Below, one piece after another: positions 8,900-18,253 of a stretch of 64,000 nt of DNA (the first letter of the stretch is position 1; each line of letters begins with the position of its first letter). The position numbers were made by a program, and so were the translations under genes. This DNA comes from Echinicola pacifica DSM 19836 (GTDB lineage Bacteria; Bacteroidota; Bacteroidia; Cytophagales; Cyclobacteriaceae): contig NZ_KB890754.1 of assembly GCF_000373245.1 (NCBI RefSeq), positions 117,635 to 181,634 of the forward strand, in the 5' to 3' direction. The notes below the pieces were generated by a model that was given only the letters and a program-made list of their open reading frames with translations, had not been told where the DNA came from and ran no database searches.

Positions 8900-9898
8900 C
8901 TACCAGTTCAATAATACCGATCCCCAGGCGAATCCGCTTCCAAAGGCTGCCAAGCAAATCAGGTCTCCGTCCTTGATTCTTCCTTCTTCCCAAGCTTCAC
9001 TGAGGGCCAAAGGAATGGTCGCAGCGGTGGTATTCCCATAATGCATTATATTATTAAATACCTTTTCGTCTGGCAGACCTAGTTTCTGCTGTATATATTG
9101 ACTGATTCTTAAGTTGGCTTGATGTGGAACGAGGAGATCGATATCTTCTACGGTTTTATTATTGGCCTGTAAGGCCTCCAAAATTACCTCGTTGAACCTT
9201 ACGATGGCATGCTTAAACACCACATTACCATTCATCTGCATCCTGAAGCTATCATCATTGACCATTTCTGGAGCCAGGCGGACTTCCCTGCTGCTGCCTG
9301 GATCCTTTAGATAGAGCTCCTCGGCATAGTCACCGTCGGCATGTAAATGAGAGGAAAGGATGCCAGATTGAGCGTCGGTGGTCGCTTGAACGATAGCTGC
9401 GCCTGCACCATCTGCGAAGATTACTGCATTTCCCCTGCCGGCAGTGGACTTATCAAGTGCTGAAGATTGGATCTCAGCGCCGACCACCAAAATAGTTTTG
9501 TACATGCCAGTTTTGATGAACTGATCTGCGATCGAGAGGCCATAGATGAATCCGGAGCAGGCATTGCGAACATCTAAAGCGCCTATTCCTTGCAGGCCTA
9601 TCTCACGCTGAAGGAGTACGCCATTGCCAGGGGCAAAATAATCAGGTGTGCTGGTAGCAAAAATAATAAAATCTACCGTGTCAAGAGTGATGCCTGCCCT
9701 TTCGGCGGCCATCACGCTGGCTTTGGCTGACATATTAGCGACAGTATCTTTTCCAGGAGTAAACCATCTCCTTTCATGGATGCCGGTGCGCTCCACAATC
9801 CACTCATCACTTGTTTCCATGATTTTGGTAAGATCATCATTGGTGACCACCTGGTCAGGAACATAATGTCCCACACCGATTATTTTGGATTTATTCAT
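8900..9898 (-). CDS. fabH: Beta-ketoacyl-ACP synthase III
   Basis: 332 residues, the usual length for KAS III. The Cys-His-Asn catalytic triad is visible: Cys114 in VRNACSGFIYG, His in LVPHQANLR, and Asn in MHYGNTTAAT. Other family marks are ERTGIHERRW and the C-terminal CLAAFGSGFAWGS. KAS III condenses an acyl-CoA with malonyl-ACP to start fatty-acid elongation in the cytoplasm. It is not beside plsX, rpmF or other fab genes here, unlike the housekeeping fabH of many genomes, so it could be a second copy or one with a different primer preference. A small unknown gene follows 7 bases downstream. Confidence 0.9.
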   Translation of the reverse strand: MNKSKIIGVGHYVPDQVVTNDDLTKIMETSDEWIVERTGIHERRWFTPGKDTVANMSAKASVMAAERAGITLDTVDFIIFATSTPDYFAPGNGVLLQREIGLQGIGALDVRNACSGFIYGLSIADQFIKTGMYKTILVVGAEIQSSALDKSTAGRGNAVIFADGAGAAIVQATTDAQSGILSSHLHADGDYAEELYLKDPGSSREVRLAPEMVNDDSFRMQMNGNVVFKHAIVRFNEVILEALQANNKTVEDIDLLVPHQANLRISQYIQQKLGLPDEKVFNNIMHYGNTTAATIPLALSEAWEEGRIKDGDLICLAAFGSGFAWGSVLLNW

Positions 9899-10011
9899 GG
9901 TATTCTAATTAAGATGTTGAAAAAAAGCTATTGTCTTCCAGCCCTCGCCCTAAAGGTGAGGACTGTTGGAAAGTAAAATTACACAGCTTTGGCCAAAAAT
10001 TATTTAAAATA

Positions 10012-10710
10012 TTAACCAAATAGGGTGTAATTGCCAAATTGATCCATAGGGCTGGTTTTTCGAATGAGGTATTCAGAATCGTTGGTAATAAAATTCACAT
10101 TGGGTGAGACAGGGTAGGTGGTCATTTTGTCCTCGGAATAGGTGCTTAGCACTGACTGAAGTTGTTCGGGACTGCTATACTTATCTAACCATATTTTTTC
10201 TTGCCCCTTATCCAGGATGGCAGGCATGGTATCGCCAAAATCCCGATGCAAGGGATTGGCAGGGACCGTGAGGATGATAAAAGTATGATTGATCTCCCCA
10301 TTTTCATTTTCATACTCCTCCCATAAGCCGGCAAAACTCATCAGGCGATCAGGAGGAAAAACAAAGCGATGTGGAATTTTAGTTTTTTTACCGATTTTTT
10401 TCCAGGCATAATAACCATCGGCAGGTATGATACATCTTCTGCGCATAAAGGCCGATTTGGTGGCCGCCTTAGTGGCTGCAGTTTCCGCAGCAGCATTTAT
10501 ATACTTTAGAGACAATGGCTTGTTTTTAGCAAACCCCGGCGTGGTGCCCCAGTAAAAATGCGAAAATCCCGCAGGACTGTCAGATGTAATAACTGGGAGC
10601 AACTGGGTCGGGGCTATATTATACCTGGAATGGAAATTTTCCAGCATTTCGGATCCAAATCGTTGTTCTAGTTGCTCCTTAGAAGCGCCTAATGTATATC
10701 GTTCGCACAT
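10012..10710 (-). CDS. SRAP (YedK/HMCES-like) protein lacking two usual active-site residues
   Basis: 232 residues of the SOS response-associated peptidase family, which crosslinks abasic sites in single-stranded DNA through the amino group of Cys2. Cys2 is present (MCERYTLG), as are the Asn-containing SRYNIAPTQ and the CIIPADGYY segment. The catalytic Glu of E. coli YedK (E105, normally GWYEW or GYYEW) is Ala102 here (GYYAWKK). The His of the HxRxP motif (H160) is Gly159 (FGDTMPAIL). The protein may therefore bind or crosslink differently, or belong to a divergent subfamily. It lies 9 bases after the YheT hydrolase gene on the same strand. Confidence 0.85.
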   Translation of the reverse strand: MCERYTLGASKEQLEQRFGSEMLENFHSRYNIAPTQLLPVITSDSPAGFSHFYWGTTPGFAKNKPLSLKYINAAAETAATKAATKSAFMRRRCIIPADGYYAWKKIGKKTKIPHRFVFPPDRLMSFAGLWEEYENENGEINHTFIILTVPANPLHRDFGDTMPAILDKGQEKIWLDKYSSPEQLQSVLSTYSEDKMTTYPVSPNVNFITNDSEYLIRKTSPMDQFGNYTLFG

Positions 10711-10719
10711 GGTTATTAG

Positions 10720-11727
10720 CTAGTTTGGTGTAAAATAATCATCCCTAGTGATAAATTCAAGTGCTCTTTTTTCAGACCAATAAATTTGGTTCCTTTTCAG
10801 TGGTCTGAATCCCACATGACCACCTGTATCAGGAAACTCCATAAATACATTATCGAGTTGGCTGGCGAGGGCTTTAGGGAAGCAGTGATCGCTCAGGAAA
10901 GGGTCGTTTAAGGCATTAATGACGAGTGTCGGGGTTTTGATCTTAGACAGGAAATGGATAGAGGAGCACTGTTCATAGTAGTCTTTGGCGCCAGTGAAAC
11001 CATGAAGAGGGCCAGTGAAGACGTCATCAAAATCCTGCAGGGTCTTTACCGAGGCCAGCGCAGCTTCATTGAGTTGCTCTGGGAAGAGTTTCGCCTTTTG
11101 CCGGACTTTTTGCTTGAGCGTTTTCAGGAATCGGTTGGAGTATATGATATTTTCTCCCGTGCTTATCTTATGACAGCTGGATTCCAAGTGCAAGGGAACA
11201 GAGATGGCGACCGCCCGGTGGATGGGCAGTGGGTCGGAGAGTTCTCCCAGATACTTTAAGGTGAGGTTTCCTCCTAAGCTAAAGCCGATAAGGTTTACCT
11301 GATCATAGCCTGCCGCGGCATGGGAGATGACGGTTTGGAGATCGTGTGTGGCTCCCGAATGATAGAATACCGGGCGCTTATTCATGCTTCCACTGCATCC
11401 TCTGAAGTTCCAGCATAGCACATCGAAACCATTTTGGAAAAAATGTTTGGCCATTCCTTTCATATAAGGACGCTGACTATCTCCCTCCAAGCCATGACTT
11501 AGAATGATGAGTTTTGGGTGATTATTTCTCAGCCAATCAAGGTCCAAAAAGTCGCCGTCGGGCGTGTTAATTCTTTCTCTTTCAAAGGGTAAGGAGATGT
11601 TTGGCCGGAATAGTGCGGGGATGATCGTCTGCAGGTGTCCATTGAATAATATCGGAGAACCTGAATATTTTGATGAAGGAACTAAAGGCATTATTTGATT
11701 AATCGAAACGTTTTCATGATATTCCAT
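10720..11727 (-). CDS. YheT-family alpha/beta hydrolase
   Basis: 335 residues with the UPF0017/YheT pattern: oxyanion loop ILSHGLEGDSQRPY, then VLCWNFRGCSGS, nucleophile elbow GFSLGGN (Ser), an Asp in LNDPFL and a His near GGHVGF. Relatives hydrolyse short- to medium-chain esters; the natural substrate is not known. The N-terminus is slightly extended (the conserved region begins near SPILFNGHLQTIIPALF). It is the first gene of a two-gene minus-strand unit with the SRAP gene and is divergent from the E2 gene, with an 87-base shared promoter region. Confidence 0.85.
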   Translation of the reverse strand: MEYHENVSINQIMPLVPSSKYSGSPILFNGHLQTIIPALFRPNISLPFERERINTPDGDFLDLDWLRNNHPKLIILSHGLEGDSQRPYMKGMAKHFFQNGFDVLCWNFRGCSGSMNKRPVFYHSGATHDLQTVISHAAAGYDQVNLIGFSLGGNLTLKYLGELSDPLPIHRAVAISVPLHLESSCHKISTGENIIYSNRFLKTLKQKVRQKAKLFPEQLNEAALASVKTLQDFDDVFTGPLHGFTGAKDYYEQCSSIHFLSKIKTPTLVINALNDPFLSDHCFPKALASQLDNVFMEFPDTGGHVGFRPLKRNQIYWSEKRALEFITRDDYFTPN

Positions 11728-11744
11728 CTTGAAATTACCATTAT

Positions 11745-11799
11745 TAAATTTGAATAAAGATATTTTAAGAACTATTTTTGACTAGCGTAAATTTGAATA
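11745..11799 (+). promoter_or_regulatory. Promoter region of the E2 gene with duplicated -7 like element
   Basis: The 12-mer TAAATTTGAATA occurs twice, at 11745-11756 and 11788-11799. Each contains TAAATTTG, a perfect match to the Bacteroidota -7 consensus TAnnTTTG. The second copy would place transcription start about 12 bases before the ATG at 11815. No good -33 TTTG is seen. Confidence 0.45.
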
Positions 11800-11814
11800 G
11801 GATATAGAAAACTT

Positions 11815-13488
11815 ATGGCCGAAGTAATAAGAATGCCCAAAATGAGCGACACCATGGAAGAAGGGGTGATCGCAGCTTGGTTAAAGAAAGTAGGAGACGA
11901 TGTAAAAGCAGGTGACATCTTGGCGGAAGTCGAAACCGATAAAGCCACTATGGAGCTGGAGTCTTATGATGAAGGGGTGTTATTGCATATTGGTGTGGAA
12001 GAGAAAGACGCAGTTCCTGTTAATGGCGTAATTGCTATTATCGGTGAAAAAGGCGAAAACATCGACGACTTGCTCAAAGAGGTGAATGGAGACGGTGGAA
12101 GCACTGAATCCAAGAAAGAGGAACCTGCCGATGAGGCGCCAAAGGAGGAGAAAGAAGAGGAAGAGCAGACAGAAGAGAAAGAGGAAGCATCCACTGAAGA
12201 AATCGATACCTCTGATGTAAATGCTACCCTGATCACCATGCCTAAAATGAGTGATACCATGCAGGAGGGCACTATTGCTTCATGGCTGAAAAAAGAAGGA
12301 GACGAAGTAAAATCCGGAGATATACTTGCTGAAGTCGAAACTGACAAGGCGACCATGGAACTGGAATCTTACGAAGATGGAGTACTCCTTCATATTGGTA
12401 TTCCTGAAGGTGACAGCGTCCCTATCGACGGGGTGATCGCAGTCATTGGTGAAAAAGGAGCTGATTTCCAGAAATTGCTTGATGCCCACGGACAAAAGTC
12501 CTCTGGTGGTCAAGAAAAATCTGCTGCCAAGGAAGAGAAAAAAGAAGAGCCTAAAGCAGAATCTAAGCCTGCTGATAAGCCAAAAGAAACTAAAGCTCCA
12601 GCTTCCTCATCCTCTGAAAATGGAAGAGTAAAGGCTTCTCCACTAGCCAAAAAACTAGCGGAAGATAAAGGAGTAGATATCGCTCAGGTCAAAGGATCTG
12701 GCGAAGGTGGACGAATCATCAAAAGAGATGTGGAGACTTTCGATCCAGCCTCTGCCAAGCCTGCCGCGGCCGAGTCTCAAGCTGCCCCTGCAGCTTCTGT
12801 AGGTCAGGAATCTTATACGGAGGAGAAGGTATCTCAAATGAGAAAAACCATCGCCAAAAGACTTGCCGAAAGTAAATTTACGGCTCCTCACTTCTACCTT
12901 ACCATGGAAATCAATATGGATAAGGCGATCGAGGCACGTAAAAGCATGAATGAAGTGGCGCCAGTAAAAATCTCCTTTAATGATATGGTGATCAAAGGCG
13001 TGGCTGCATCCCTTAGACAACATCCTAAGGTCAACAGTAGCTGGTTAGGCGATAAAATCCGCTACAATGATCATATCCATGTGGGCATGGCCGTAGCAGT
13101 GGAAGAGGGTCTGCTAGTTCCTGTGATCCGTTTTGCGGATAGCAAATCACTTTCTCAAATCTCCCAGGAAGCCAAGTCCTTAGGCGGTAAAGCCAAGTCT
13201 AAAGAGCTTCAACCTAAGGATTGGGAAGGAAATACCTTCACCATCTCTAACCTAGGGATGTTCGGTATCGAAGAATTTACCGCTATCGTAAATCCACCGG
13301 ATGCATGTATCCTGGCTGTGGGCGGAATCAAAGAAACAGCCATCGTAAAAGACGGCCAGCTTCAAGTAGGCAATGTGATGAAAGTAACCCTTTCATGTGA
13401 TCACAGAGTCGTGGACGGAGCCGTGGGTTCTGCATTCCTAAAAACCCTCAAAGGCCTGTTGGAAGATCCTGTTAGATTATTGATCTAA
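11815..13488 (+). CDS. pdhC: Pyruvate dehydrogenase complex dihydrolipoyl acetyltransferase (E2), two lipoyl domains
   Basis: 557 residues. Lipoyl domain 1 covers about 2-80 (lipoyl Lys43 in VETDKATME) and lipoyl domain 2 about 136-211 (Lys178, same motif). Each is followed by an acidic or Lys/Pro/Ala-rich flexible linker. The peripheral subunit-binding domain is at about 272-308 (KASPLAKKLAEDKGVD). The catalytic acetyltransferase core runs from about 330 to the end, with His530 in SCDHRVVDGA. It transfers acetyl groups from E1-bound lipoate to CoA. The core sequence fits pyruvate rather than 2-oxoglutarate dehydrogenase. The E1 and E3 genes are not in the window. The gene is monocistronic with its own terminator at about 13530. 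Confidence 0.92.
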   Translation: MAEVIRMPKMSDTMEEGVIAAWLKKVGDDVKAGDILAEVETDKATMELESYDEGVLLHIGVEEKDAVPVNGVIAIIGEKGENIDDLLKEVNGDGGSTESKKEEPADEAPKEEKEEEEQTEEKEEASTEEIDTSDVNATLITMPKMSDTMQEGTIASWLKKEGDEVKSGDILAEVETDKATMELESYEDGVLLHIGIPEGDSVPIDGVIAVIGEKGADFQKLLDAHGQKSSGGQEKSAAKEEKKEEPKAESKPADKPKETKAPASSSSENGRVKASPLAKKLAEDKGVDIAQVKGSGEGGRIIKRDVETFDPASAKPAAAESQAAPAASVGQESYTEEKVSQMRKTIAKRLAESKFTAPHFYLTMEINMDKAIEARKSMNEVAPVKISFNDMVIKGVAASLRQHPKVNSSWLGDKIRYNDHIHVGMAVAVEEGLLVPVIRFADSKSLSQISQEAKSLGGKAKSKELQPKDWEGNTFTISNLGMFGIEEFTAIVNPPDACILAVGGIKETAIVKDGQLQVGNVMKVTLSCDHRVVDGAVGSAFLKTLKGLLEDPVRLLI

Positions 13489-13525
13489 GCTACAGAAGCA
13501 TTCAGAATGCTATAAATAATATGTC

Positions 13526-13567
13526 AAAAAGTCCTGTTTGGTAATATCCTGACAGGACTTTTTGTTT
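13526..13567 (+). terminator. Terminator after the E2 gene
   Basis: Arms AAAAAGTCCTGT and ACAGGACTTTTT around a 14-nt loop, ending in a T-rich tail. Confidence 0.85.
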
Positions 13568-13676
13568 TAGTATGGATTTTGTGAATACAGTTTAGCCTTT
13601 GGCCAGGTCTATAGGTTTTATGGATCTTGGGAGTAAAGGCGGATTTTTGACATTTATAATAGGACAGAAAGTACTT

Positions 13677-14219
13677 ATGGAAAAATTAAAAGCCACCACC
13701 GTCGTGGCAATAAGACATAATGGGCAGGTGGTCATCGGAGCAGATGGCCAGGCAACCCTGGGCAATACCATAGCCAAAAGTAGCGTGAATAAAGTGCGTA
13801 AGTTACAGGGTGGCAAAATCGTTACTGGTTTTGCAGGTTCTACCGCAGATGCCTTCACCTTATTGGAGAAGTTTGAGGAGAAGCTGGGAGCCTTCGGCAA
13901 TAATATGAAAAGAGCCGCCGTGGAACTCGCTAAGGAGTGGCGTACAGATCGTATGCTCAGCAAACTGGAAGCGATGATGATCGTGGCCGATTCTACAGAC
14001 GTTCTCATCATCTCTGGTACTGGTGATGTGATTGAGCCTGACCTGGAGATCGCAACCATAGGATCTGGAAGTATGTATGCCCAGTCTGCCGCTCGCGCAC
14101 TTAAGAAATTTGCTCCTGATCTTACCGCAGAGGAAATGGTAAGAGAAAGCCTAAGCATCGCCGCCGATATCTGTATCTATACCAATCATAATATTGTGAT
14201 TGAAAAAGTGACGAACTAA
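13677..14219 (+). CDS. hslV: ATP-dependent protease HslV, proteolytic subunit
   Basis: 180 residues from the ATG at 13677. This start leaves the short propeptide MEKLKA before [11 protein letters not shown], giving the mature N-terminal catalytic Thr typical of HslV. A start further upstream at 13599 is open but adds 26 residues not found in the family. Conserved segments are [35 protein letters not shown] and the C-terminal ICIYTNHN. HslV forms a double hexamer capped by the HslU ATPase; hslU is not adjacent here. The gene follows the E2 terminator, so it likely has its own promoter. A strong bidirectional terminator lies 150 bases downstream. Confidence 0.93.
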   Translation: MEKLKATTVVAIRHNGQVVIGADGQATLGNTIAKSSVNKVRKLQGGKIVTGFAGSTADAFTLLEKFEEKLGAFGNNMKRAAVELAKEWRTDRMLSKLEAMMIVADSTDVLIISGTGDVIEPDLEIATIGSGSMYAQSAARALKKFAPDLTAEEMVRESLSIAADICIYTNHNIVIEKVTN

Positions 14220-14370
14220 GACTTATTAAATTTAACTCCCTCACAAAATCTAAAACCTAGGGGGGCTTAAGCTCGATATTGATGATCAGGTAGGTGAATC
14301 GGAAGGCCTGATTAGGGTGAAGAATCTCGAAAGTTTTAAAGGAGGACCTGAGATGAAGAAAGGTTGAGCC

Positions 14371-14407
14371 AAAAAAAGGCAGCTTAAATTTTTAAGCTGC
14401 CTTTTTT
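14371..14407. terminator. Bidirectional terminator between hslV and the histidine kinase gene
   Basis: Perfect arms GGCAGCTTAAA and TTTAAGCTGCC with an A-run before and a T-run after, serving both converging genes. Confidence 0.88.
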
Positions 14408-14415
14408 CGTATAGA

Positions 14416-17139
14416 TCAAGCAGGCTGATGGGTGGAGAGGTACTTTAATAGCAGGTCCATAATGGCTTCTTTGTCCATAGGTTTACTAGTAAAGTCATCC
14501 AGCCCTGCGGCCTTACTTCTTTGTTTTTCATTATTAAGTATCCCCGCAGTCAAGGCAATGATGGGAACGTGATTTCCGGGGCTTTCCAGCTTTCGGATCA
14601 TTTGAGTGGCCTCAAAGCCGTTGAGAACAGGCATTTGTATATCCATAAAAATTAAATCCAAGGGTTTCTCCTGGAAGATTTCCACCGCTTGCTTACCATT
14701 TTTTGCCGCATATAAGGTCGCGTTGGGTACAAGTGAGTTCAGGATTTTACGTGTCAGAAGCATATTCACCTGATTATCCTCAGCTACCAATATTTGAGGC
14801 TGAATCGGTTTTAATGTCTCAAGTTTCTTATTTGTATTTTGGTTTTGCTTAGGCTCTACATGGTGATCGGGAGAAAAAATCCGGTTCGTAACACCTATGA
14901 AGTCTGCCTTCTTAAAAGGTTTGATCAGATAAGTGTCAATAATATCAGGCAATACACTGTCTTTTACAAAGGCATTATGCATCAGGATAATCTTGGTCGT
15001 GGACTTGATTACCTTGAGTTCATTCTTCAACTTATTGACCAAGGTAACCCCATTGGTCTTATATAGACTTTGATTGACAAGGATAATATCCAGACTAGGC
15101 TCCGACTTTAAGTATTCAATAATTTTGTTCTCATTCGTCAGCCATTTGGTTTGGATATCCAGGTTATGAAGGGTTTTTAATACGACTTCTCCATGCGTCA
15201 CATTTGCGTCAATTAACAAGGCTTTAAAGCCATTGCGAATCAAATGAGGCTCTTTATTATTCTTCGCCTTGGTAATAGGCAGCTCAAGGTCAAACCAGAA
15301 AACACTTCCCTTGCCCACCGTACTCTCGAGATGAATATAGGTGCCCATCATTTCCAATAGTTTTTTGGTGATGGCTAACCCCAGGCCTGTCCCCCCGTAT
15401 TTTCGAGTGGTGGAGGAGTCCTCCTGAGTAAAGGCCGAGAATATTTTCTCTTGATTTTTAGCATTGATCCCTGTACCAGTATCTTTCACCGAAAACCTTA
15501 GGACGGTCTGCGCATCGGTAAGCACGAGCTGCTTTATTTGTAAGAGGATCTCTCCTTTGGAGGTGAATTTGATGGCGTTGCTCAGTAGGTTGAGCAGGAT
15601 TTGCTTCAGCCTCACCTGATCGGTGGATACCTGATAGGGGATATCATCATCTATATCCAGTATCAGTTCTATTTTTTTCTTATGCGCTTGCAGCGCAATG
15701 AGATTTACGGTTTCGGCCCCAAGCTTGGAGATATTGGTGGCGGCATCTTCGATCTCTAGTTTGCCTGCCTCGATTTTGGAAAAATCCAGTATATCGTTGA
15801 CGATTTCCATCAGTGCTTTGGCGGACTGATTGATGAGATTTACATATTGATGCTGGCCTGCGTCCAAGTGAGTGGAGGAGAGTAATTCTGAGAATCCAAT
15901 TACCCCATTCAGCGGTGTCCTGATTTCATGACTCATACTAGAAATAAAATCCGATTTGGCCTGATTGGCACTATCCGCTTGCTGCTTGGCCTTACGCACT
16001 TTATAGGTGCTATAAAGGATAAAAGAGGCCACGATGATCATGAGGATAAATCCGGCCAGAAATATATTCCTTCGGAAAACCTGCTGCTCCAGTTGCTCCT
16101 GAATCAGTTTCTCATTGAAGGCCATCTCTGAATTTATAGCATCTAGCCTTTGATCGAAGTCAAACTTGGCTTCCAGGCGGCCCATGTTTTTGGCATTTAT
16201 TTCCTCACGAATGGTATCTCTTAGTGCTAGGTATTGCTTTTGATAATATAGTGCTACTCTATAGTTACCGATGACCTCGTAATAGGAAGAATATTGCTTG
16301 GAGATTTTTACTAAATGCTCTCGATAATGGTTTTTATTACTTATTGCAAAGCCTTTGTCCAAATAGGATTTGGCAATATAAGGCTTGCCGGTATGGAGGT
16401 AGATATCTGCAATTCTATTAATGCAGGTTACGGTGGTGAAGAGCTGATTGTCACTTTTTACTAGGGACTTATAGGCTTCCAGGTAATTTTTGAGGGCTCC
16501 GGTAGTATCACCTTCCATCACTAAGATATCTCCATACGTTCGCTTAGCGAAGGCCTGCAAATAGGGGGTATTATTGGATTGCAGAAATGGGGTGATCAAC
16601 TCTTTGGCATCATCAGGACGGCCTAAGCGGCTGAGGATATAAGCCATATTATTGAGTGCCCGGCCAGTGAGTACACTGTCCTGGAGCAGCTTGCTCTTTT
16701 CATAAGCTTGAGAAAAATATTCCAATGCCTCTTCAGGCTGACCAATTCCCTCACTATAAATAGCCCCAATATTAAAAAGAGACTTGGCTAATAGGCGTGG
16801 GTCATTAATGTCAGTGATGCTCTCATGCCCTTTGAAGGCATATTCTATTGCATCGGCATATTGATTCATGCGATAATAGATCCAACCCAAATGCACCATG
16901 CTTTCCGCTTCGCCAGCGACATATCCCTGCTCCTTAGAGAGGGCCAGTGCACGTTTGGAAGTTTTAAGGGCCTCCTTAATATTAGATTCGAAGTGTTTCT
17001 CAGACCACTGGTTTAGACTATCAATGAGCCCTTCCTGTTGGAGAGATTTACTGGGCGAACTGACCTGTCGAGCTAGAAGGGAGGTACTTTCGGTCTGCAA
17101 TTGCAGAAGTATAATAAAAATGAAACCGTAAAGTTTCAT
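14416..17139 (-). CDS. TPR-containing hybrid sensor histidine kinase
   Basis: 907 residues. Order of parts: signal peptide (1-23); extracytoplasmic TPR repeats (about 40-330); one transmembrane helix (about 357-379); HisKA with phosphoacceptor His404 ([12 protein letters not shown]); HATPase with NAIKFT, DTGTGI and GTGLGLAI boxes; a first receiver-like domain (about 635-750); and a complete receiver (about 775-900) with Asp833 ([12 protein letters not shown]) and a conserved Lys in TSKPMD. In the first receiver the phosphorylation position reads LVNQS, with Asn replacing Asp, so it is a pseudo-receiver. The TPR part probably senses a protein or peptide in the periplasm. No response regulator with a DNA-binding domain is adjacent. 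Confidence 0.92.
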   Translation of the reverse strand: MKLYGFIFIILLQLQTESTSLLARQVSSPSKSLQQEGLIDSLNQWSEKHFESNIKEALKTSKRALALSKEQGYVAGEAESMVHLGWIYYRMNQYADAIEYAFKGHESITDINDPRLLAKSLFNIGAIYSEGIGQPEEALEYFSQAYEKSKLLQDSVLTGRALNNMAYILSRLGRPDDAKELITPFLQSNNTPYLQAFAKRTYGDILVMEGDTTGALKNYLEAYKSLVKSDNQLFTTVTCINRIADIYLHTGKPYIAKSYLDKGFAISNKNHYREHLVKISKQYSSYYEVIGNYRVALYYQKQYLALRDTIREEINAKNMGRLEAKFDFDQRLDAINSEMAFNEKLIQEQLEQQVFRRNIFLAGFILMIIVASFILYSTYKVRKAKQQADSANQAKSDFISSMSHEIRTPLNGVIGFSELLSSTHLDAGQHQYVNLINQSAKALMEIVNDILDFSKIEAGKLEIEDAATNISKLGAETVNLIALQAHKKKIELILDIDDDIPYQVSTDQVRLKQILLNLLSNAIKFTSKGEILLQIKQLVLTDAQTVLRFSVKDTGTGINAKNQEKIFSAFTQEDSSTTRKYGGTGLGLAITKKLLEMMGTYIHLESTVGKGSVFWFDLELPITKAKNNKEPHLIRNGFKALLIDANVTHGEVVLKTLHNLDIQTKWLTNENKIIEYLKSEPSLDIILVNQSLYKTNGVTLVNKLKNELKVIKSTTKIILMHNAFVKDSVLPDIIDTYLIKPFKKADFIGVTNRIFSPDHHVEPKQNQNTNKKLETLKPIQPQILVAEDNQVNMLLTRKILNSLVPNATLYAAKNGKQAVEIFQEKPLDLIFMDIQMPVLNGFEATQMIRKLESPGNHVPIIALTAGILNNEKQRSKAAGLDDFTSKPMDKEAIMDLLLKYLSTHQPA

Positions 17140-17650
17140 AGATGAAATTTTTAGAATGAATACCTTGCTTTTGAACTGAGGCTTGGGTGAACCTGAATTT
17201 TTGTCAATTTAAGCTTTATTCAGTTATCTTTTACAAAAAATTGTTATTAGTTACCTAATTTGGATAGATTGCCCTGTTTTTTCTACTTATTATTTCCATA
17301 TTGACCCTAAAACCCAAAATTCAATTTATTATTAATCACGAATCATTTACACTATTTTGACCGCTAGCAGCTTTTTTTCTCACCGATTCGTTAGGTCGGT
17401 TAACGCCCTTGTTCATTAATAGAATTCCTGAATACCTGCTGGGATGAGCCGGGTAAACCTTTTTCTAAATAGTTGAACCTGATGAAATAATAGATGCACT
17501 TAAGGATTTTAGATTGCCAACCTATTTGGAGCTTTAAGCCTGAGAGCTGAGCTCAAATTATTTAATGAAGGGAGCCGAGCTTTAATTGGAAATGGTTAAG
17601 GGATAAAAAAAATGCCGATATCAAGTATATCGGCATTAGGGAGTAAATTT
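17140..17650. other. Intergenic region, 511 bases
   Basis: Upstream region of the histidine kinase plus the terminator of the next gene. I see no convincing protein or RNA gene in it. Confidence 0.55.
17605..17637 (-). terminator. Terminator after the Dabb gene
   Basis: Arms AATGCCGATA and TATCGGCATT (10 bp, 7-nt loop). An A-run on the plus-strand side becomes the T-run of the minus-strand transcript. Confidence 0.82.
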
Positions 17651-18049
17651 TTAATCAATTTTGCTATCGTAAACTTGGACCTTCTTCCATTTGTCCTCAT
17701 GATTTGCCACGAACTTGGTGTGATCCTCATGAAATTGGTAAATATTATGGTCCTCAATGGACTTAAAATGGACCGTAAGCGATACGTGAAAACTATGATC
17801 GACCACTTCACGCCTTTCGGTGGCAGCAGGTACGCCGATGTAGGCCTTCTGAATGCTATCAATTTTAATAAGATTTTCACAGCCTTTCATAAAGCTCTTC
17901 ATATCATTTTGTGGGTCCTTGAGCCAAAAATATACTTGATGTATCATAAATGAACGTCCTCGGTCTTCTTCGGCTTGCGCTGACTGTACCACTAATGCTC
18001 CAGCTCCCGCTAAGCCTAATTTTTGTAGAAATGATCTTCTGGTTTTCAT
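17651..18049 (-). CDS. Tat-exported Dabb (stress-responsive alpha/beta barrel) domain protein
   Basis: 132 residues from the ATG at 18049, chosen because it begins a clear twin-arginine signal (MKTRRSFLQKLGLAGAGALVV); an upstream ATG at 18070 would only add seven residues before it. The mature part holds a Dabb ferredoxin-like barrel: IHQVYFWLKDP, then VDHSFHVSLTVHFKSIEDHNIYQ and HTKFVANH. Dabb proteins form small dimers. Some act as cyclases or monooxygenase relatives, but the activity of the exported Bacteroidota form is unknown. The Tat signal suggests it folds, perhaps with a ligand, before export. It has its own terminator and is divergent from an aldo/keto reductase gene. Confidence 0.85.
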   Translation of the reverse strand: MKTRRSFLQKLGLAGAGALVVQSAQAEEDRGRSFMIHQVYFWLKDPQNDMKSFMKGCENLIKIDSIQKAYIGVPAATERREVVDHSFHVSLTVHFKSIEDHNIYQFHEDHTKFVANHEDKWKKVQVYDSKID

Positions 18050-18253
18050 AATCGTGTAATTGAATGTCAAAACAACGTAAAAATGTATTTTGTTGCTGTA
18101 GTGATTTAATATGGTAAGGTAAATGTATTTATTTATCTTTCAAAACGATTTTGGTACAATCCTTGGACGTTCCTAATTGGTAAAAAATACCAATTAAGTT
18201 CTTTTTTAGTACTTATATATAACGATAAAAAACACGCACTAAAAGATAAAGAC

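Noticed and set aside
11964-12356. 130-codon Ser-rich frame antisense to the E2 gene
   Set aside because: Produced by the Glu/Lys/Ala-rich linker and lipoyl repeats read backwards.
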